From NCBI GenBank assembly GCA_017526585.1, contig JAFXRC010000058.1, positions 46,641 through 110,640 on the forward strand: a stretch of DNA of 64,000 bases. The letters are read 5' to 3'. Below the pieces are notes generated by a model. The model was not told where the DNA came from, ran no database searches, and worked only from the letters and a program-made list of their open reading frames with translations. This document shows, in pieces, positions 27,012 to 35,350 of this stretch; positions within the stretch are counted from its first letter, which is position 1, and each line of letters opens with the position of its first letter. This DNA is from Fibrobacter sp. (lineage in GTDB: Bacteria > Fibrobacterota > Fibrobacteria > Fibrobacterales > Fibrobacteraceae). Position numbers and translations under genes: made by a program.

Positions 27012-28913
27012 ATGCCTAATATTCACGCCAAAGAATCCCTCCATAGTTTCCTCGCTGGCGTCAAGACGACGATTACCCCTGAACTCTTCCGCACGGTTCG
27101 CAGGGGTTATACCAAGAAAAATTTTATGAGTGACCTGATGTCGGGTCTCATCGTGGGCATTCTGGCTCTTCCGCTTGCCATTGCTTTCGCCATCGCTTCG
27201 GGTGTGGGTCCGGAACAGGGCCTCTACACGGCCATCATCGCGGGTTTTGCCATTTCTTTTTTGGGCGGTTCCCGTTTCCAGATTGGAGGCCCCACGGGCG
27301 CCTTCATCGTGATTGTCTACGGGATTGTATCGCAGTACGGCTACGATGGTCTTGCCTCGGCGACCCTGTTGGCGGGTATTTTGCTGATTATCTTTGGCCT
27401 CGCCAAGTTTGGTGCCATCATCAAGTTCATCCCTTTCCCGGTAACGGTGGGCTTTACCGCCGGTATTGCGATTATTATTGCGCTTGGTCAGGTGCCGAAT
27501 TTCTTCGGTCTGCGTTTTTTGGCGAAGGACCCGGCCGATGCCGTGGGTAAAATTAAGCTTTATGCATCTTCGCTTGATACCATCAACATTTATGCCGTGA
27601 TTGTGGGGCTTGTGGCCTTGGCCGTTTGTATTTTGTGGCCGAAGATTACCACGAAGGTCCCGGGCTCCCTGATTGCCATTATCGTTGCGACGGTCATGGT
27701 GAAGGTGCTGGGCTGGGACGACCCCATTACGGGCCACGGCGTGGTGACCATTGGCATGAAAAACCACATCCCGAGCGGATTCCCGGTGCCGCACCTGCCC
27801 AATATCAGCCTCGAGATGATGCAGAAGGTGTTCCAGCCAGCTTTGACGATCGCCATTCTCGGTGCCATTGAATCGCTGCTTTCGGCGGTGGTGGCCGACG
27901 GTATGACTTCTACCAAGCACCGCTCCAATACGGAGCTTTTCGGCCAGGGTGTCGCCAATATCCTTTCCCCGATGTTTGGTGGTATTCCGGCAACGGGTGC
28001 GATTGCCCGTACGGCAACGAACATCCGTAACGGTGCAGTGAGTCCGGTATCGGGCCTTGTGCATGCGGTGGTGCTTCTGCTCATCATGTTGGTGCTCGGC
28101 AAGTACGCTGAAATGATTCCGATGGCAGCGCTTGCCGCGGTACTTTTCCAGGTGGCCTTCAACATGTGCGGCTACCGCAGCTTCATCAAGATGTTCAAGG
28201 CGCCCAAGAGCGATGTCATCGTGATGCTCGTGGCTTTCTTCCTGACGGTGCTGATCGACCTTACGGTTGCCATCGAAGTCGGTGTGCTTTTGGCTGCGGT
28301 GCTCTTCATTAAGCGCATGAGCGATGTGGCCGAAGTGGAAACGGTGACCGAAGCTCTTAAAGAAGATGATGAAGAGGCTGCCCACAACGAACTTTCTCGC
28401 CAGGTGCCGAAGGGTGTCGCAGTTTACGAACTTGCCGGTTCCCTCTTCTTCGGTGCCGTGGACAAGTTCAAGGATACGATGGCTCGCATCTCGGACAAGC
28501 CGAAAATCCTTATTCTGCGTATGCGCAGTGTTTCTAGCATCGACGCTGCCGGTATCCAGATGATTGAGGACCTCTTGAACCGCTGCAAACGCGAAGGTAC
28601 GCAGCTGCTGCTTTCGGGCGTGCATGCACAGCCCGTGGTGGCGCTCACCCGTGCAGGTGTCTTGAACCAGCTGGGCGAAGAAAACGCCCTCGGTAACATC
28701 GATGCGGCGCTCAACCGTGCCCGCGAACTTCTGGGACTCCCGATTGTCGATACCTCGCACGAAGCGCAGCAGGCTCCTACGGTTTCTTGGGAAAAGAGCC
28801 TTGACAAGCCCTGGATGCCCGAAGAATCGAACGCCGCTGTGGCTGAAGAAACGCCGGAAGTCATCGCTGAGAAGATGATGGACGAACCTGTCGTCAAAAT
28901 CGAAGAAAAGTAA
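27012..28913 (+). CDS. SulP-family anion permease with STAS domain
   Basis: 633 residues. Residues ~35-440 form a SulP membrane domain, including L-P-L-A-I-A-F-A-I-A-S-G, G-G-P-T-G-A-F and G-x-x-P-A-T-G-A-I-A-R-T, with about 12-14 helices. A STAS domain (~470-575; S-S-I-D-A-A-G-I) and an acidic C-terminal tail follow. SulP proteins carry sulfate, bicarbonate, chloride or dicarboxylates; the substrate is not evident here. The start at 27012 has CGGAG upstream and lies after the promoter box. A terminator-like hairpin follows at 28955. Confidence 0.93.
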   Translation: MPNIHAKESLHSFLAGVKTTITPELFRTVRRGYTKKNFMSDLMSGLIVGILALPLAIAFAIASGVGPEQGLYTAIIAGFAISFLGGSRFQIGGPTGAFIVIVYGIVSQYGYDGLASATLLAGILLIIFGLAKFGAIIKFIPFPVTVGFTAGIAIIIALGQVPNFFGLRFLAKDPADAVGKIKLYASSLDTINIYAVIVGLVALAVCILWPKITTKVPGSLIAIIVATVMVKVLGWDDPITGHGVVTIGMKNHIPSGFPVPHLPNISLEMMQKVFQPALTIAILGAIESLLSAVVADGMTSTKHRSNTELFGQGVANILSPMFGGIPATGAIARTATNIRNGAVSPVSGLVHAVVLLLIMLVLGKYAEMIPMAALAAVLFQVAFNMCGYRSFIKMFKAPKSDVIVMLVAFFLTVLIDLTVAIEVGVLLAAVLFIKRMSDVAEVETVTEALKEDDEEAAHNELSRQVPKGVAVYELAGSLFFGAVDKFKDTMARISDKPKILILRMRSVSSIDAAGIQMIEDLLNRCKREGTQLLLSGVHAQPVVALTRAGVLNQLGEENALGNIDAALNRARELLGLPIVDTSHEAQQAPTVSWEKSLDKPWMPEESNAAVAEETPEVIAEKMMDEPVVKIEEK

Positions 28914-28954
28914 CTCGCTTTATTCGCTCCCTTGTAAGTTTTTTATCATTTTGT

Positions 28955-28986
28955 GACGAAAATCGCATTGTGATTTTCGTCTCTTT
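28955..28986 (+). terminator. Terminator-like hairpin after the SulP gene
   Basis: GACGAAAATC and GATTTTCGTC form a perfect 10-bp stem with a 7-nt loop, followed by TCTTT, 42 nt after the stop. Confidence 0.6.
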
Positions 28987-29006
28987 AAATACCCTTGACG
29001 GATTTC

Positions 29007-29014
29007 TAAATTGC
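29007..29014 (+). promoter_or_regulatory. Promoter-like box before the 38-residue ORF
   Basis: TAAATTGC, a near match to TAnnTTTG, with a short gap to the ATG at 29020, similar to other genes in this window. Confidence 0.3.
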
Positions 29015-29019
29015 CTGTC

Positions 29020-29136
29020 ATGATTAAAAATCACACTGCTAAGTCTGTTGAAAATGACGATTTCTTTTGGAATTTCGTATTCAACTACCTGGTAGCTTTT
29101 GGCGGGGTAAGTTGGGTGCTCTACCATTTTTGCTAG
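29020..29136 (+). CDS. Small membrane peptide, hypothetical
   Basis: A 38-residue frame starting at an ATG just after a promoter-like box and ending 22 nt before purN. The first ~13 residues are polar (N-H-T-A-K-S-V-E-N-D-D), the rest a single hydrophobic segment rich in aromatics (F-F-W-N-F-V-F, V-S-W-V-L-Y-H-F-C). That is the layout of a bacterial membrane micropeptide. No ribosome-binding site and no homologue known to me; it could be chance. Confidence 0.35.
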   Translation: MIKNHTAKSVENDDFFWNFVFNYLVAFGGVSWVLYHFC

Positions 29137-29146
29137 ACAAATTTTC

Positions 29147-29154
29147 TATCTTTG
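29147..29154 (+). promoter_or_regulatory. TAnnTTTG promoter box for purN
   Basis: TATCTTTG followed by four bases and the ATG at 29159. Transcripts starting at the usual distance would be leaderless. Confidence 0.55.
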
Positions 29155-29158
29155 CGCC

Positions 29159-29749
29159 ATGTTTAAAATTGGCGTGATGGCTTCCGGTGGAGGAAGCAAC
29201 TTTAAAGCGATTATAGATCGCATTGGCGAAGGCGATTTGGAAGCCCAGTGCAAGTTCCTGATAACCAATAACGGGAATTGCGGCGCTGTTTCGCATGCAG
29301 AATCCTACGGAATACCTGTTTACCACATTTCAGGGAAAACGCATCCCGACGTGGCTGCGTACGAAGCGGCTCTCCTAGAGGTCATCAACCGTTACGATAT
29401 CGATTTGCTGGTTCTGGCAGGCTACATGAAGGCGTTGCCGGTAAGCATGATCAAGCGGCTCCCTGAACGCATCCTGAATATCCATCCGTCGCTTTTGCCC
29501 AAGTATGGTGGCAAAGGCTTCTGGGGAATCCATGTGCACGAAGCTGTAATCGCCGCCCATGAAAAGGAATCGGGCCCTACGGTTCACCTGGTGAGCGAAG
29601 AAATCGACCAGGGGCGCATCTTGGCGCAGACAAAGGTCCCGGTACTTGAAAGTGATACGCCCGAAGTGCTTGCAGCCCGCGTGCTGGAACAGGAACACGC
29701 CTTGTACTGGAAGACGATTAAGGAATACGCCGCCCAAATTGGTGTCTAA
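29159..29749 (+). CDS. purN: Phosphoribosylglycinamide formyltransferase
   Basis: 196 residues, normal for PurN, which transfers a formyl group from 10-formyl-THF to GAR in purine synthesis. Seen: M-A-S-G-G-G-S-N-F at the N-terminus (phosphate loop), L-A-G-Y-M-K, and I-L-N-I-H-P-S-L-L-P with the catalytic Asn/His. The Asp of the usual catalytic triad falls in V-S-E-E-I-D-Q-G. No purine operon is nearby; rnhB follows after 11 nt. Confidence 0.95.
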   Translation: MFKIGVMASGGGSNFKAIIDRIGEGDLEAQCKFLITNNGNCGAVSHAESYGIPVYHISGKTHPDVAAYEAALLEVINRYDIDLLVLAGYMKALPVSMIKRLPERILNIHPSLLPKYGGKGFWGIHVHEAVIAAHEKESGPTVHLVSEEIDQGRILAQTKVPVLESDTPEVLAARVLEQEHALYWKTIKEYAAQIGV

Positions 29750-29760
29750 AAGGCGAAATC

Positions 29761-30495
29761 ATGAAATTCAAACTGCCTGCATTTTTAGAGGGAATTGAGT
29801 CCCCGATCGGTGGTGAAGTAGCCATGCGTAAGTTCGCTGCACAAGCGGGGGAGAATGCTGTTGTCGTGGGTATAGACGAAGTGGGGCGCGGTCCGCTGGC
29901 GGGCCCCGTGGTGGCATGCGCTGCCGTCCTGAAGTCGCCCGATATCATGCCGGCATTGAACGATTCCAAGAAGCTGCCCCGCAAAAAGCGCGAGGCGATG
30001 TATCAGGAAGTGCAGGACGCTTGCGAGTGCTTTGCCGTTGCTAGTGCCTCGGTCGAAGAAATTGACTCCATGAACATCTTGGAGGCGGACTTCTTGGCGA
30101 TGCGCCGGGCATTACAGGCCCTAGGAATGTCCGGTATAAAGGAATCTGCTCCCGAAATTCCGATTTTCAAGAAAGGCGAACTGCCCGCATCATCTAAAGT
30201 GCTGATTGCGGTCGATGGCAACTTGAAAATTCACGGAATTCCCGAAGAGATGCAACTCCCCGTGGTCAAGGGCGACGGTCGCATTGCAAGCATTTCTGCG
30301 GCATCCATCTTGGCGAAGGTTTTCCGTGACCGCTACATGGACGACCTCGAAAAGAAATTCCCCGGTTACGGATTCGACAAGCATGCTGGTTACGGTACCA
30401 AGAAGCACCTGGACGCCATCCGTCGAATGGGCTATACGCCGGAACATCGGAAGAGCTTTCATCCCAAGAGCTTGCAGACGGAACTGGATCTTTAA
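29761..30495 (+). CDS. rnhB: Ribonuclease HII
   Basis: 244 residues. Cleaves RNA in DNA-RNA hybrids, including single ribonucleotides. The core starts at ~36 with V-G-I-D-E-V-G-R-G-P-L-A-G-P-V-V, containing the first two metal ligands; A-V-D-G-N and S-I-S-A-A-S-I-L-A-K-V-x-R-D follow. The N-terminal ~35 residues are an extension beyond the usual core, and a ~20-residue insertion lies before V-D-G-N. A hairpin terminator follows the stop immediately. Confidence 0.95.
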   Translation: MKFKLPAFLEGIESPIGGEVAMRKFAAQAGENAVVVGIDEVGRGPLAGPVVACAAVLKSPDIMPALNDSKKLPRKKREAMYQEVQDACECFAVASASVEEIDSMNILEADFLAMRRALQALGMSGIKESAPEIPIFKKGELPASSKVLIAVDGNLKIHGIPEEMQLPVVKGDGRIASISAASILAKVFRDRYMDDLEKKFPGYGFDKHAGYGTKKHLDAIRRMGYTPEHRKSFHPKSLQTELDL

Positions 30496-30524
30496 AAAAA
30501 CGGCTCCCGTAGGGGAGCTGTTTT
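30496..30524. terminator. Terminator of rnhB
   Basis: AACGGCTCCC and GGGAGCTGTT pair over 10 bp (one G-U) with a GTAG loop; A-run before and TTTT after. Confidence 0.8.
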
Positions 30525-30530
30525 CATAAG

Positions 30531-30579
30531 TAAACAACGACAATAGAGAACTCCAAAAGGATTAGACAGTCGTTGTTTA
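30531..30579. repeat. 11-bp perfect inverted repeat
   Basis: TAAACAACGAC (30531-30541) and GTCGTTGTTTA (30569-30579) flank 27 nt, between convergent rnhB and the methyltransferase gene. A second hairpin, CAACAGGC / GCCTGTTG, lies at 30593-30613. No T-run follows either. Confidence 0.5.
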
Positions 30580-30637
30580 ACCTTCACTTCGACAACAGGC
30601 TACAGGCCTGTTGCCTTCGTTCGGCATGTTTTAAGAG

Positions 30638-31798
30638 TTATCTTCTCTCGAGCATCACGATGGTTTCGAGGTGCGGGGTGCCGGGGAACAGGTCGAGCGG
30701 CTGCACCTCGCGCACGCGGTAACCGTAGCGTTCCCATTCCTTGAGCGAGGCGGGAATTTCATCGGTGCCGCAGAACACGTGGCATACGCGAATCGGCTTG
30801 CGCATCGCAAGTGCGTGAATCACGCCCGGTTCGCAGCCCTTGCGCGGCGGGTCCAAGAGGATTTTTTCCGGTTCGCCGGGGATCGGCCGCGGCAGTCGCG
30901 TCTGCACGAACATCTCGTCAATCTTGCCGGCGATAAAGCGGTAAGACTTTTTTAGGTGCTTGGCAGAAGCCTTGGCGCAGTCAATCGACGGCCCTTCCCA
31001 TTCCACGCCGAGAACCGACTTGGCGGCTTCGCCGAGCGCAAAGCTGAACAGACCGTATCCGCAGTACAAATCCAAGAAGTGATCTTCTTTGCCCAGGCTG
31101 AGTAAGCGGCTTGCAGCCTTGATCAAGTTGTGAATTTGGCTTTCGTTAATCTGGCTGAATCCCGTGACGGGGTAGCGCAGGCTGAACTTGCCCAGGGAGA
31201 GGCTCATTTCGCGCGGACCGTAAAGTTGCTTAAAATTGAGTTCTTCGGTCGGACGTTTCGATTCCAGATAGTAATCCGATTCGGTCGTGTCCACGTAGGC
31301 GTGTGCCGCAGTCACCTTGAAAGGCGTTTCCTTCAGGGCGTCCGAAATCAGCTTGAGCTTGCGCACGACACTCGCGTCTATCTTCTTGATGTTGAAAATC
31401 ACCACGCGGTACTGGTACGTGCCGCGGATGATAATCCAGTTGAGCGCGTAGGCGAGAGGCTTGTACGCAGGCGTAATCAGCTTCTCGAAAAGGAAGTCGT
31501 AAATTTTGTTGTGCTCTTCGGGTTCGAGCATCGAATCTTGACGGTCGAACTGCAGGTTGCCTGGCTGCATGAAAATGCGGCGTTTGCTTGTGGTGCGGTA
31601 GGCGCGCGGCAGGGGGCTTGCAATCACCTTTTGCGGAGTGCCCGCAAGGCGGTTTACATCCCAGAATTCTTGGATGGCAAGGTCCTTGATTCGGAGCTCG
31701 TCTTTGTAGTCGAGCATGGCGAGCGATTCGCCGTGGGCGGAGTCAGCTTCGCGGGTGTAACCCGGAACCTGGTGTGCAATGGCTTGTTCAAAGAGCAT
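30638..31798 (-). CDS. TrmA/RumA-family RNA 5-methyluridine methyltransferase
   Basis: 386 residues from the ATG at 31798; an earlier in-frame TTG sits inside the promoter box and is rejected. SAM-binding L-D-L-Y-C-G-Y-G-L-F-S-F (~225), L-L-D-P-P-R-K-G-C-E-P, H-V-F-C-G-T (the catalytic Cys position), and the ending V-Q-P-L-D-L-F-P-G-T-P-H-L-E-T-I-V-M-L-E are all typical. The family methylates U54 of tRNA (TrmA) or U747/U1939 of 23S rRNA (RlmC/D). There is no TRAM domain and no N-terminal Fe-S cysteine set, so RlmD is less likely; the exact target cannot be given. Confidence 0.88.
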   Translation of the reverse strand: MLFEQAIAHQVPGYTREADSAHGESLAMLDYKDELRIKDLAIQEFWDVNRLAGTPQKVIASPLPRAYRTTSKRRIFMQPGNLQFDRQDSMLEPEEHNKIYDFLFEKLITPAYKPLAYALNWIIIRGTYQYRVVIFNIKKIDASVVRKLKLISDALKETPFKVTAAHAYVDTTESDYYLESKRPTEELNFKQLYGPREMSLSLGKFSLRYPVTGFSQINESQIHNLIKAASRLLSLGKEDHFLDLYCGYGLFSFALGEAAKSVLGVEWEGPSIDCAKASAKHLKKSYRFIAGKIDEMFVQTRLPRPIPGEPEKILLDPPRKGCEPGVIHALAMRKPIRVCHVFCGTDEIPASLKEWERYGYRVREVQPLDLFPGTPHLETIVMLERR

Positions 31799-31825
31799 GA
31801 TGAATCTAACGGGTTCTGTTTCACG

Positions 31826-31833
31826 CAAATGTA
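31826..31833 (-). promoter_or_regulatory. TAnnTTTG promoter box for the RNA methyltransferase
   Basis: TACATTTG on the minus strand, 27 nt before the ATG at 31798. Confidence 0.5.
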
Positions 31834-31868
31834 GAAAAATACGAACGCCGCGGCACTATCCTTTTTTC

Positions 31869-31876
31869 TATCTTTG
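31869..31876 (+). promoter_or_regulatory. TAnnTTTG promoter box for the GH57 operon
   Basis: TATCTTTG ends 5 nt before the ATG at 31882; the two divergent boxes are 35 bp apart. Confidence 0.55.
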
Positions 31877-31881
31877 TTATT

Positions 31882-34296
31882 ATGGAAAAGAAGCATCCTC
31901 TCTATTTTACGATTCATGGTCACTTTTACCAGCCTCCGCGCGAAAACCCTTGGACGGGCGTCATCGAAAACCAGCCCAGCGCGCGCCCTTTCCACGACTG
32001 GAACGACCGCATTGCCAGTGAATGTTATAGCCCGAACTCTGCAAGCCGCATTCTGAGCCCGCAGGGCCGCATTGTCGATATTGTCAATAACTACGATTTT
32101 ATGAGCTTCAACATGGGTCCGACTCTGATGGGGTGGATTCGCACGAATGCGCCTGCCACCTACAAGCGCATCCAGGAAGCTGACAAGCGCAGCATGGAAC
32201 GCCTGAACGGTCACGGCAACGCAATTGCCCAGGTGTACAACCACATCATCATGCCGCTTGCAAGCGCTGAAGACAAGAAGACTCAGATTCGCTGGGGTAT
32301 CGAGGATTTTAAGTTCCACTTTGGTCGCATGCCCGAAGCCATGTGGCTCGCCGAGACTGCTATCAACTTCGAAACGGTGGTGGAACTCATCAAGGCGGGT
32401 ATCAAGTTCACGATTCTTTCTCCGACCCAGGCGGACAAGTTCCGCAAGCTGGGCGGCACGGAATGGACCGGTTGCAGCAATACCGATATCGACACGACGC
32501 GCCCCTACCGCATCTACCCGCGCAACAAGGACGGCGTACTGGTTTGTGACGGTTACCTGGATGTTTTCTTCTACAATCCGTGGCTTTCTTCGGCCGTGGG
32601 TTTTGAACACCTGCTGAGAAACGCAGATACCTTTGGCAACCGCATCAAGGACGCTTGGGACGAAAAGCGTAAGGATCCGCAGCTGGTGAGCATCGGTACC
32701 GACGGTGAATCCTACGGTCACCACGAACCGTTCGGCGACATGTGCGCTGCCTGGCTCTACAACCACTATGCACCGGAACACAACATGGTGCCGGTGAACT
32801 ACGGCTGGTTCCTAGAAGAATTCCCGCCCGAGCACGAAGTGATGCTCAAGAACTTCTACAGCGAAGGCTGCGCCTGGAGCTGTGCCCACGGCGTTGGCCG
32901 CTGGTACCGCGATTGCGGCTGCTCGACTGGCGGTGGGCCGGGTTGGAACCAGAAATGGCGCGGTCCGCTCCGCGATGCCTTCAACCATCTGAAAAAACTC
33001 GCCGACGACGTTTTCGTCCGTGAATTTGAAAAGATTTCGGACGTGGATCCGTGGGAAGCACGCAACAACTTTGTCGAAGTGCTGGTCGCGCCCGAGGACG
33101 AATCCCGCGTAAAGTCCTTCCTCGCCAAGACGGTCAAGGACCCGAACGACACCGATATGTGCGCAAAGGCCATCCGTCTTCTTGAAATCCAGAAGTTCTG
33201 CCTGTTCAGCTTCACGAGCTGCGGCTGGTTCTTCAACGACATCGAAGGTCTGGAACCGGTGCAGAACATGCGCTACGCCCTGCGTGCCATGGAGCTTTTG
33301 GAACCGTTCCTGCCCTACGGTCACCACATCAAGAACGAAGTGATCAGCATCCTCGCCCGTGCCACGAGTAACGAACACAAGTGGAACGGTGCCGAAGTGT
33401 TTACGAACTATGCCGAAGAAAAAGTTCCGGTGGTCGTGAAGGAAATGGCCGAACAGGCCGCTATGTTCCACCTGAACCTGGAAGACGATTCCGAAAAGAA
33501 CAAGAAGATTGTCGCCACGAAGATTGCTTCGCGCAGGCGCCAGACACTCGTTCGCACGGAATATTTCGACAAGTACATCAACGAACGCCGCATTTCGACG
33601 GTACTTGCCATCACCGACATGCTCGGCCGCATCAACCTGGTCGTCGCCGATGGCGAAAACGAACAGAACGGGCTTAAGTTTGTTGAAAATCCGAACATGA
33701 GCACGCAGGAACTGCAGGCGCTCTACCCCACCGCCTATGTGGTTCGCATGCGCAACCTGATGAGCGACTCCATCAAGCGCATCAACCAGATTTCGACTAA
33801 GAAGTACCTGAACGAAATTACGGAATCGTTCTCGAACTTCGCCCTTTCTCACGGGCTTTCGATCGACAGTCTGGCCGACCTCGACCATACCCTGCCGGAC
33901 ACCATGCGCAAGATTCTTTCGCTCGAAATCAACTCCAAGATTCACCACCTGGCACTCGAATACATGGAAAACGACGACCAGAAGGTTTTCGACGAAATCA
34001 AGGATTTGATTGAGGAAGCGAACGCCCTGCATACGCATTATTCCTTTGGCGGAACAGGCCGTATGTTCCATGCAAAGCTCATCAAGCTGATCGACTCCGT
34101 ATTCGAAAGCTTCGATACGAACGCCGTTCATCACATCACGGGACTTATCACGGTTGCCGACTGGCTTAAGCTTGGTATTGACAAGACGAGCCTTGAAAAC
34201 AAGGTGTTCCCGGCCTACCAGGAATATGTGAAGTATCCGACCAGCAAAATTTCGGCGCTCAAACCGATGTTCCGCTGGCTGAATTTTGAGGTGTAA
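31882..34296 (+). CDS. Glycoside hydrolase family 57 protein with DUF3536 region
   Basis: 804 residues, cytoplasmic (no signal peptide). The N-terminal half has GH57 motifs: F-T-I-H-G-H-F-Y-Q-P-P-R, G-R-M-P-E-A-M-W-L-A-E-T-A and S-I-G-T-D-G-E-S-Y-G-H-H (expected catalytic Asp region). The C-terminal ~450 residues match the DUF3536 arrangement found fused to GH57. The family includes alpha-amylases, 4-alpha-glucanotransferases and branching enzymes, so a role in glycogen or maltodextrin metabolism is likely; the reaction is not fixed by sequence. It heads an operon with hpt, a membrane protein, cysE and nth. Confidence 0.88.
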   Translation: MEKKHPLYFTIHGHFYQPPRENPWTGVIENQPSARPFHDWNDRIASECYSPNSASRILSPQGRIVDIVNNYDFMSFNMGPTLMGWIRTNAPATYKRIQEADKRSMERLNGHGNAIAQVYNHIIMPLASAEDKKTQIRWGIEDFKFHFGRMPEAMWLAETAINFETVVELIKAGIKFTILSPTQADKFRKLGGTEWTGCSNTDIDTTRPYRIYPRNKDGVLVCDGYLDVFFYNPWLSSAVGFEHLLRNADTFGNRIKDAWDEKRKDPQLVSIGTDGESYGHHEPFGDMCAAWLYNHYAPEHNMVPVNYGWFLEEFPPEHEVMLKNFYSEGCAWSCAHGVGRWYRDCGCSTGGGPGWNQKWRGPLRDAFNHLKKLADDVFVREFEKISDVDPWEARNNFVEVLVAPEDESRVKSFLAKTVKDPNDTDMCAKAIRLLEIQKFCLFSFTSCGWFFNDIEGLEPVQNMRYALRAMELLEPFLPYGHHIKNEVISILARATSNEHKWNGAEVFTNYAEEKVPVVVKEMAEQAAMFHLNLEDDSEKNKKIVATKIASRRRQTLVRTEYFDKYINERRISTVLAITDMLGRINLVVADGENEQNGLKFVENPNMSTQELQALYPTAYVVRMRNLMSDSIKRINQISTKKYLNEITESFSNFALSHGLSIDSLADLDHTLPDTMRKILSLEINSKIHHLALEYMENDDQKVFDEIKDLIEEANALHTHYSFGGTGRMFHAKLIKLIDSVFESFDTNAVHHITGLITVADWLKLGIDKTSLENKVFPAYQEYVKYPTSKISALKPMFRWLNFEV

Positions 34297-34297
34297 C

Positions 34298-34843
34298 TTG
34301 TACAAGGTGTCTGAAAAACCGTTGGTCGGTGCTGCTGAAATCAAGGCGCGAGTCGCAGAGCTTGCTTCCGAGATTGCGTTGAGTTTCGATTACGACATCC
34401 TGCTCTCGGCGCTTACCGGGGCGTACATGTTCACCGCTGACTTGAGTCGCGAATTGGCAAAAGTCCAAGGGGCCAGGGCTCAGCAGAAAAAAATTGCCTT
34501 TATCAAGGCTTCCAGCTATGGGAATTCCACTGAATCCAGCGGCAAACTCCAGGTATTCGGTTTGGAAAGGCTCGATTTCCAAAACAAGAGAGTCCTGGTG
34601 ATCGATGATATCGCCGATTCAGGGAACACTCTGCTTGGACTTGTGGGTATGCTTCGTGAAAGGGGAGCGTGTGATGTTCGCACCTGTGTGCTCCTGAATA
34701 AGCAGGAACGCAGGACTGTCGATTTTAAAGCTGACTTTGTTGGATTTGAGATTGCAAATGAATTCGTGGTTGGTTATGGGCTGGATTGTGCCGATAACTA
34801 CCGTTTCCTTCCCGAAATATGGACGCTACAGGAGGTAAACTAG
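34298..34843 (+). CDS. hpt: Hypoxanthine-type phosphoribosyltransferase
   Basis: 181 residues from a TTG at 34298 that has GAGG 6 nt upstream; it begins 1 nt after the GH57 stop. V-L-V-I-D-D-I-A-D-S-G-N-T-L is the PRPP-binding motif. The early S-A-L-T-G-A-Y-M-F (loop I) and the D-F-V-G-F-E-I-A-N-E-F-V-V-G-Y-G-L-D segment are typical of hypoxanthine/guanine PRTases, which salvage purine bases. The start codon is unusual but clearly supported. Confidence 0.88.
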   Translation: MYKVSEKPLVGAAEIKARVAELASEIALSFDYDILLSALTGAYMFTADLSRELAKVQGARAQQKKIAFIKASSYGNSTESSGKLQVFGLERLDFQNKRVLVIDDIADSGNTLLGLVGMLRERGACDVRTCVLLNKQERRTVDFKADFVGFEIANEFVVGYGLDCADNYRFLPEIWTLQEVN

Positions 34844-35350
34844 ATGGAAAACAACGATTTAGATGACGTCCGGCTACATGCCACACAAGCATTTGAAGCG
34901 GTAGAACGCAGCTACAACAAGATCGGTCGCGGAAAGCGCTTCCTGATCAACCTGGTGGTTTGTCTGGTGTTCTTTGTTGCGGGTTTTGTTGTCTGTAGCA
35001 CTCTCAACAGCGTGCCTAGCGAAGGCTTGATTGAACGTGTCGCTGCTCAGCCCGATATGCCGAATAAGTGCAAGTACCGCTATGACCGCGCCATGGAATA
35101 TGCCATTATGCACGAGTGCGTTTTTTCCAAAGGAACGCCCGGCAACGAAAAGGCTCTGATTCAGCGCATCAACTATTGTACCTGCGCGCTCGAAAGTGTG
35201 CAGAAGAAAAAGCCTTATCAGAAAATGTTTGAAAACAACCTTGAAGACTTTACCTTCAAGATTCGCGAAGAGAACCTGTGCCGCGAAAACAAGGTGATTC
35301 CCACTCTGGATGACGAAGAAGAAGAGTCAAAGGACAAGGCAAAGAAATGA
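34844..35350 (+). CDS. Single-pass membrane protein of unknown function
   Basis: 168 residues. A charged cytoplasmic N-terminus (~1-30) is followed by one membrane helix (~32-53), an outer domain with four conserved-looking Cys (C-K-Y-R-Y, H-E-C-V, Y-C-T-C-A, L-C-R-E), and an acidic-then-basic tail. GGAGG at 34831-34835 lies inside the end of hpt and the ATG follows the hpt stop directly. Overlaps cysE by 4 nt. No family recognised. Confidence 0.75.
   Translation: MENNDLDDVRLHATQAFEAVERSYNKIGRGKRFLINLVVCLVFFVAGFVVCSTLNSVPSEGLIERVAAQPDMPNKCKYRYDRAMEYAIMHECVFSKGTPGNEKALIQRINYCTCALESVQKKKPYQKMFENNLEDFTFKIREENLCRENKVIPTLDDEEEESKDKAKK

Noticed and set aside
26976..28760. A 594-codon minus-strand frame opposite the SulP gene
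   Set aside because: His/Arg-rich antisense shadow; the SulP motifs are intact on the plus strand.
32812..34344. A 510-codon minus-strand frame opposite the GH57 gene
   Set aside because: Shadow of a gene with clear GH57 motifs.
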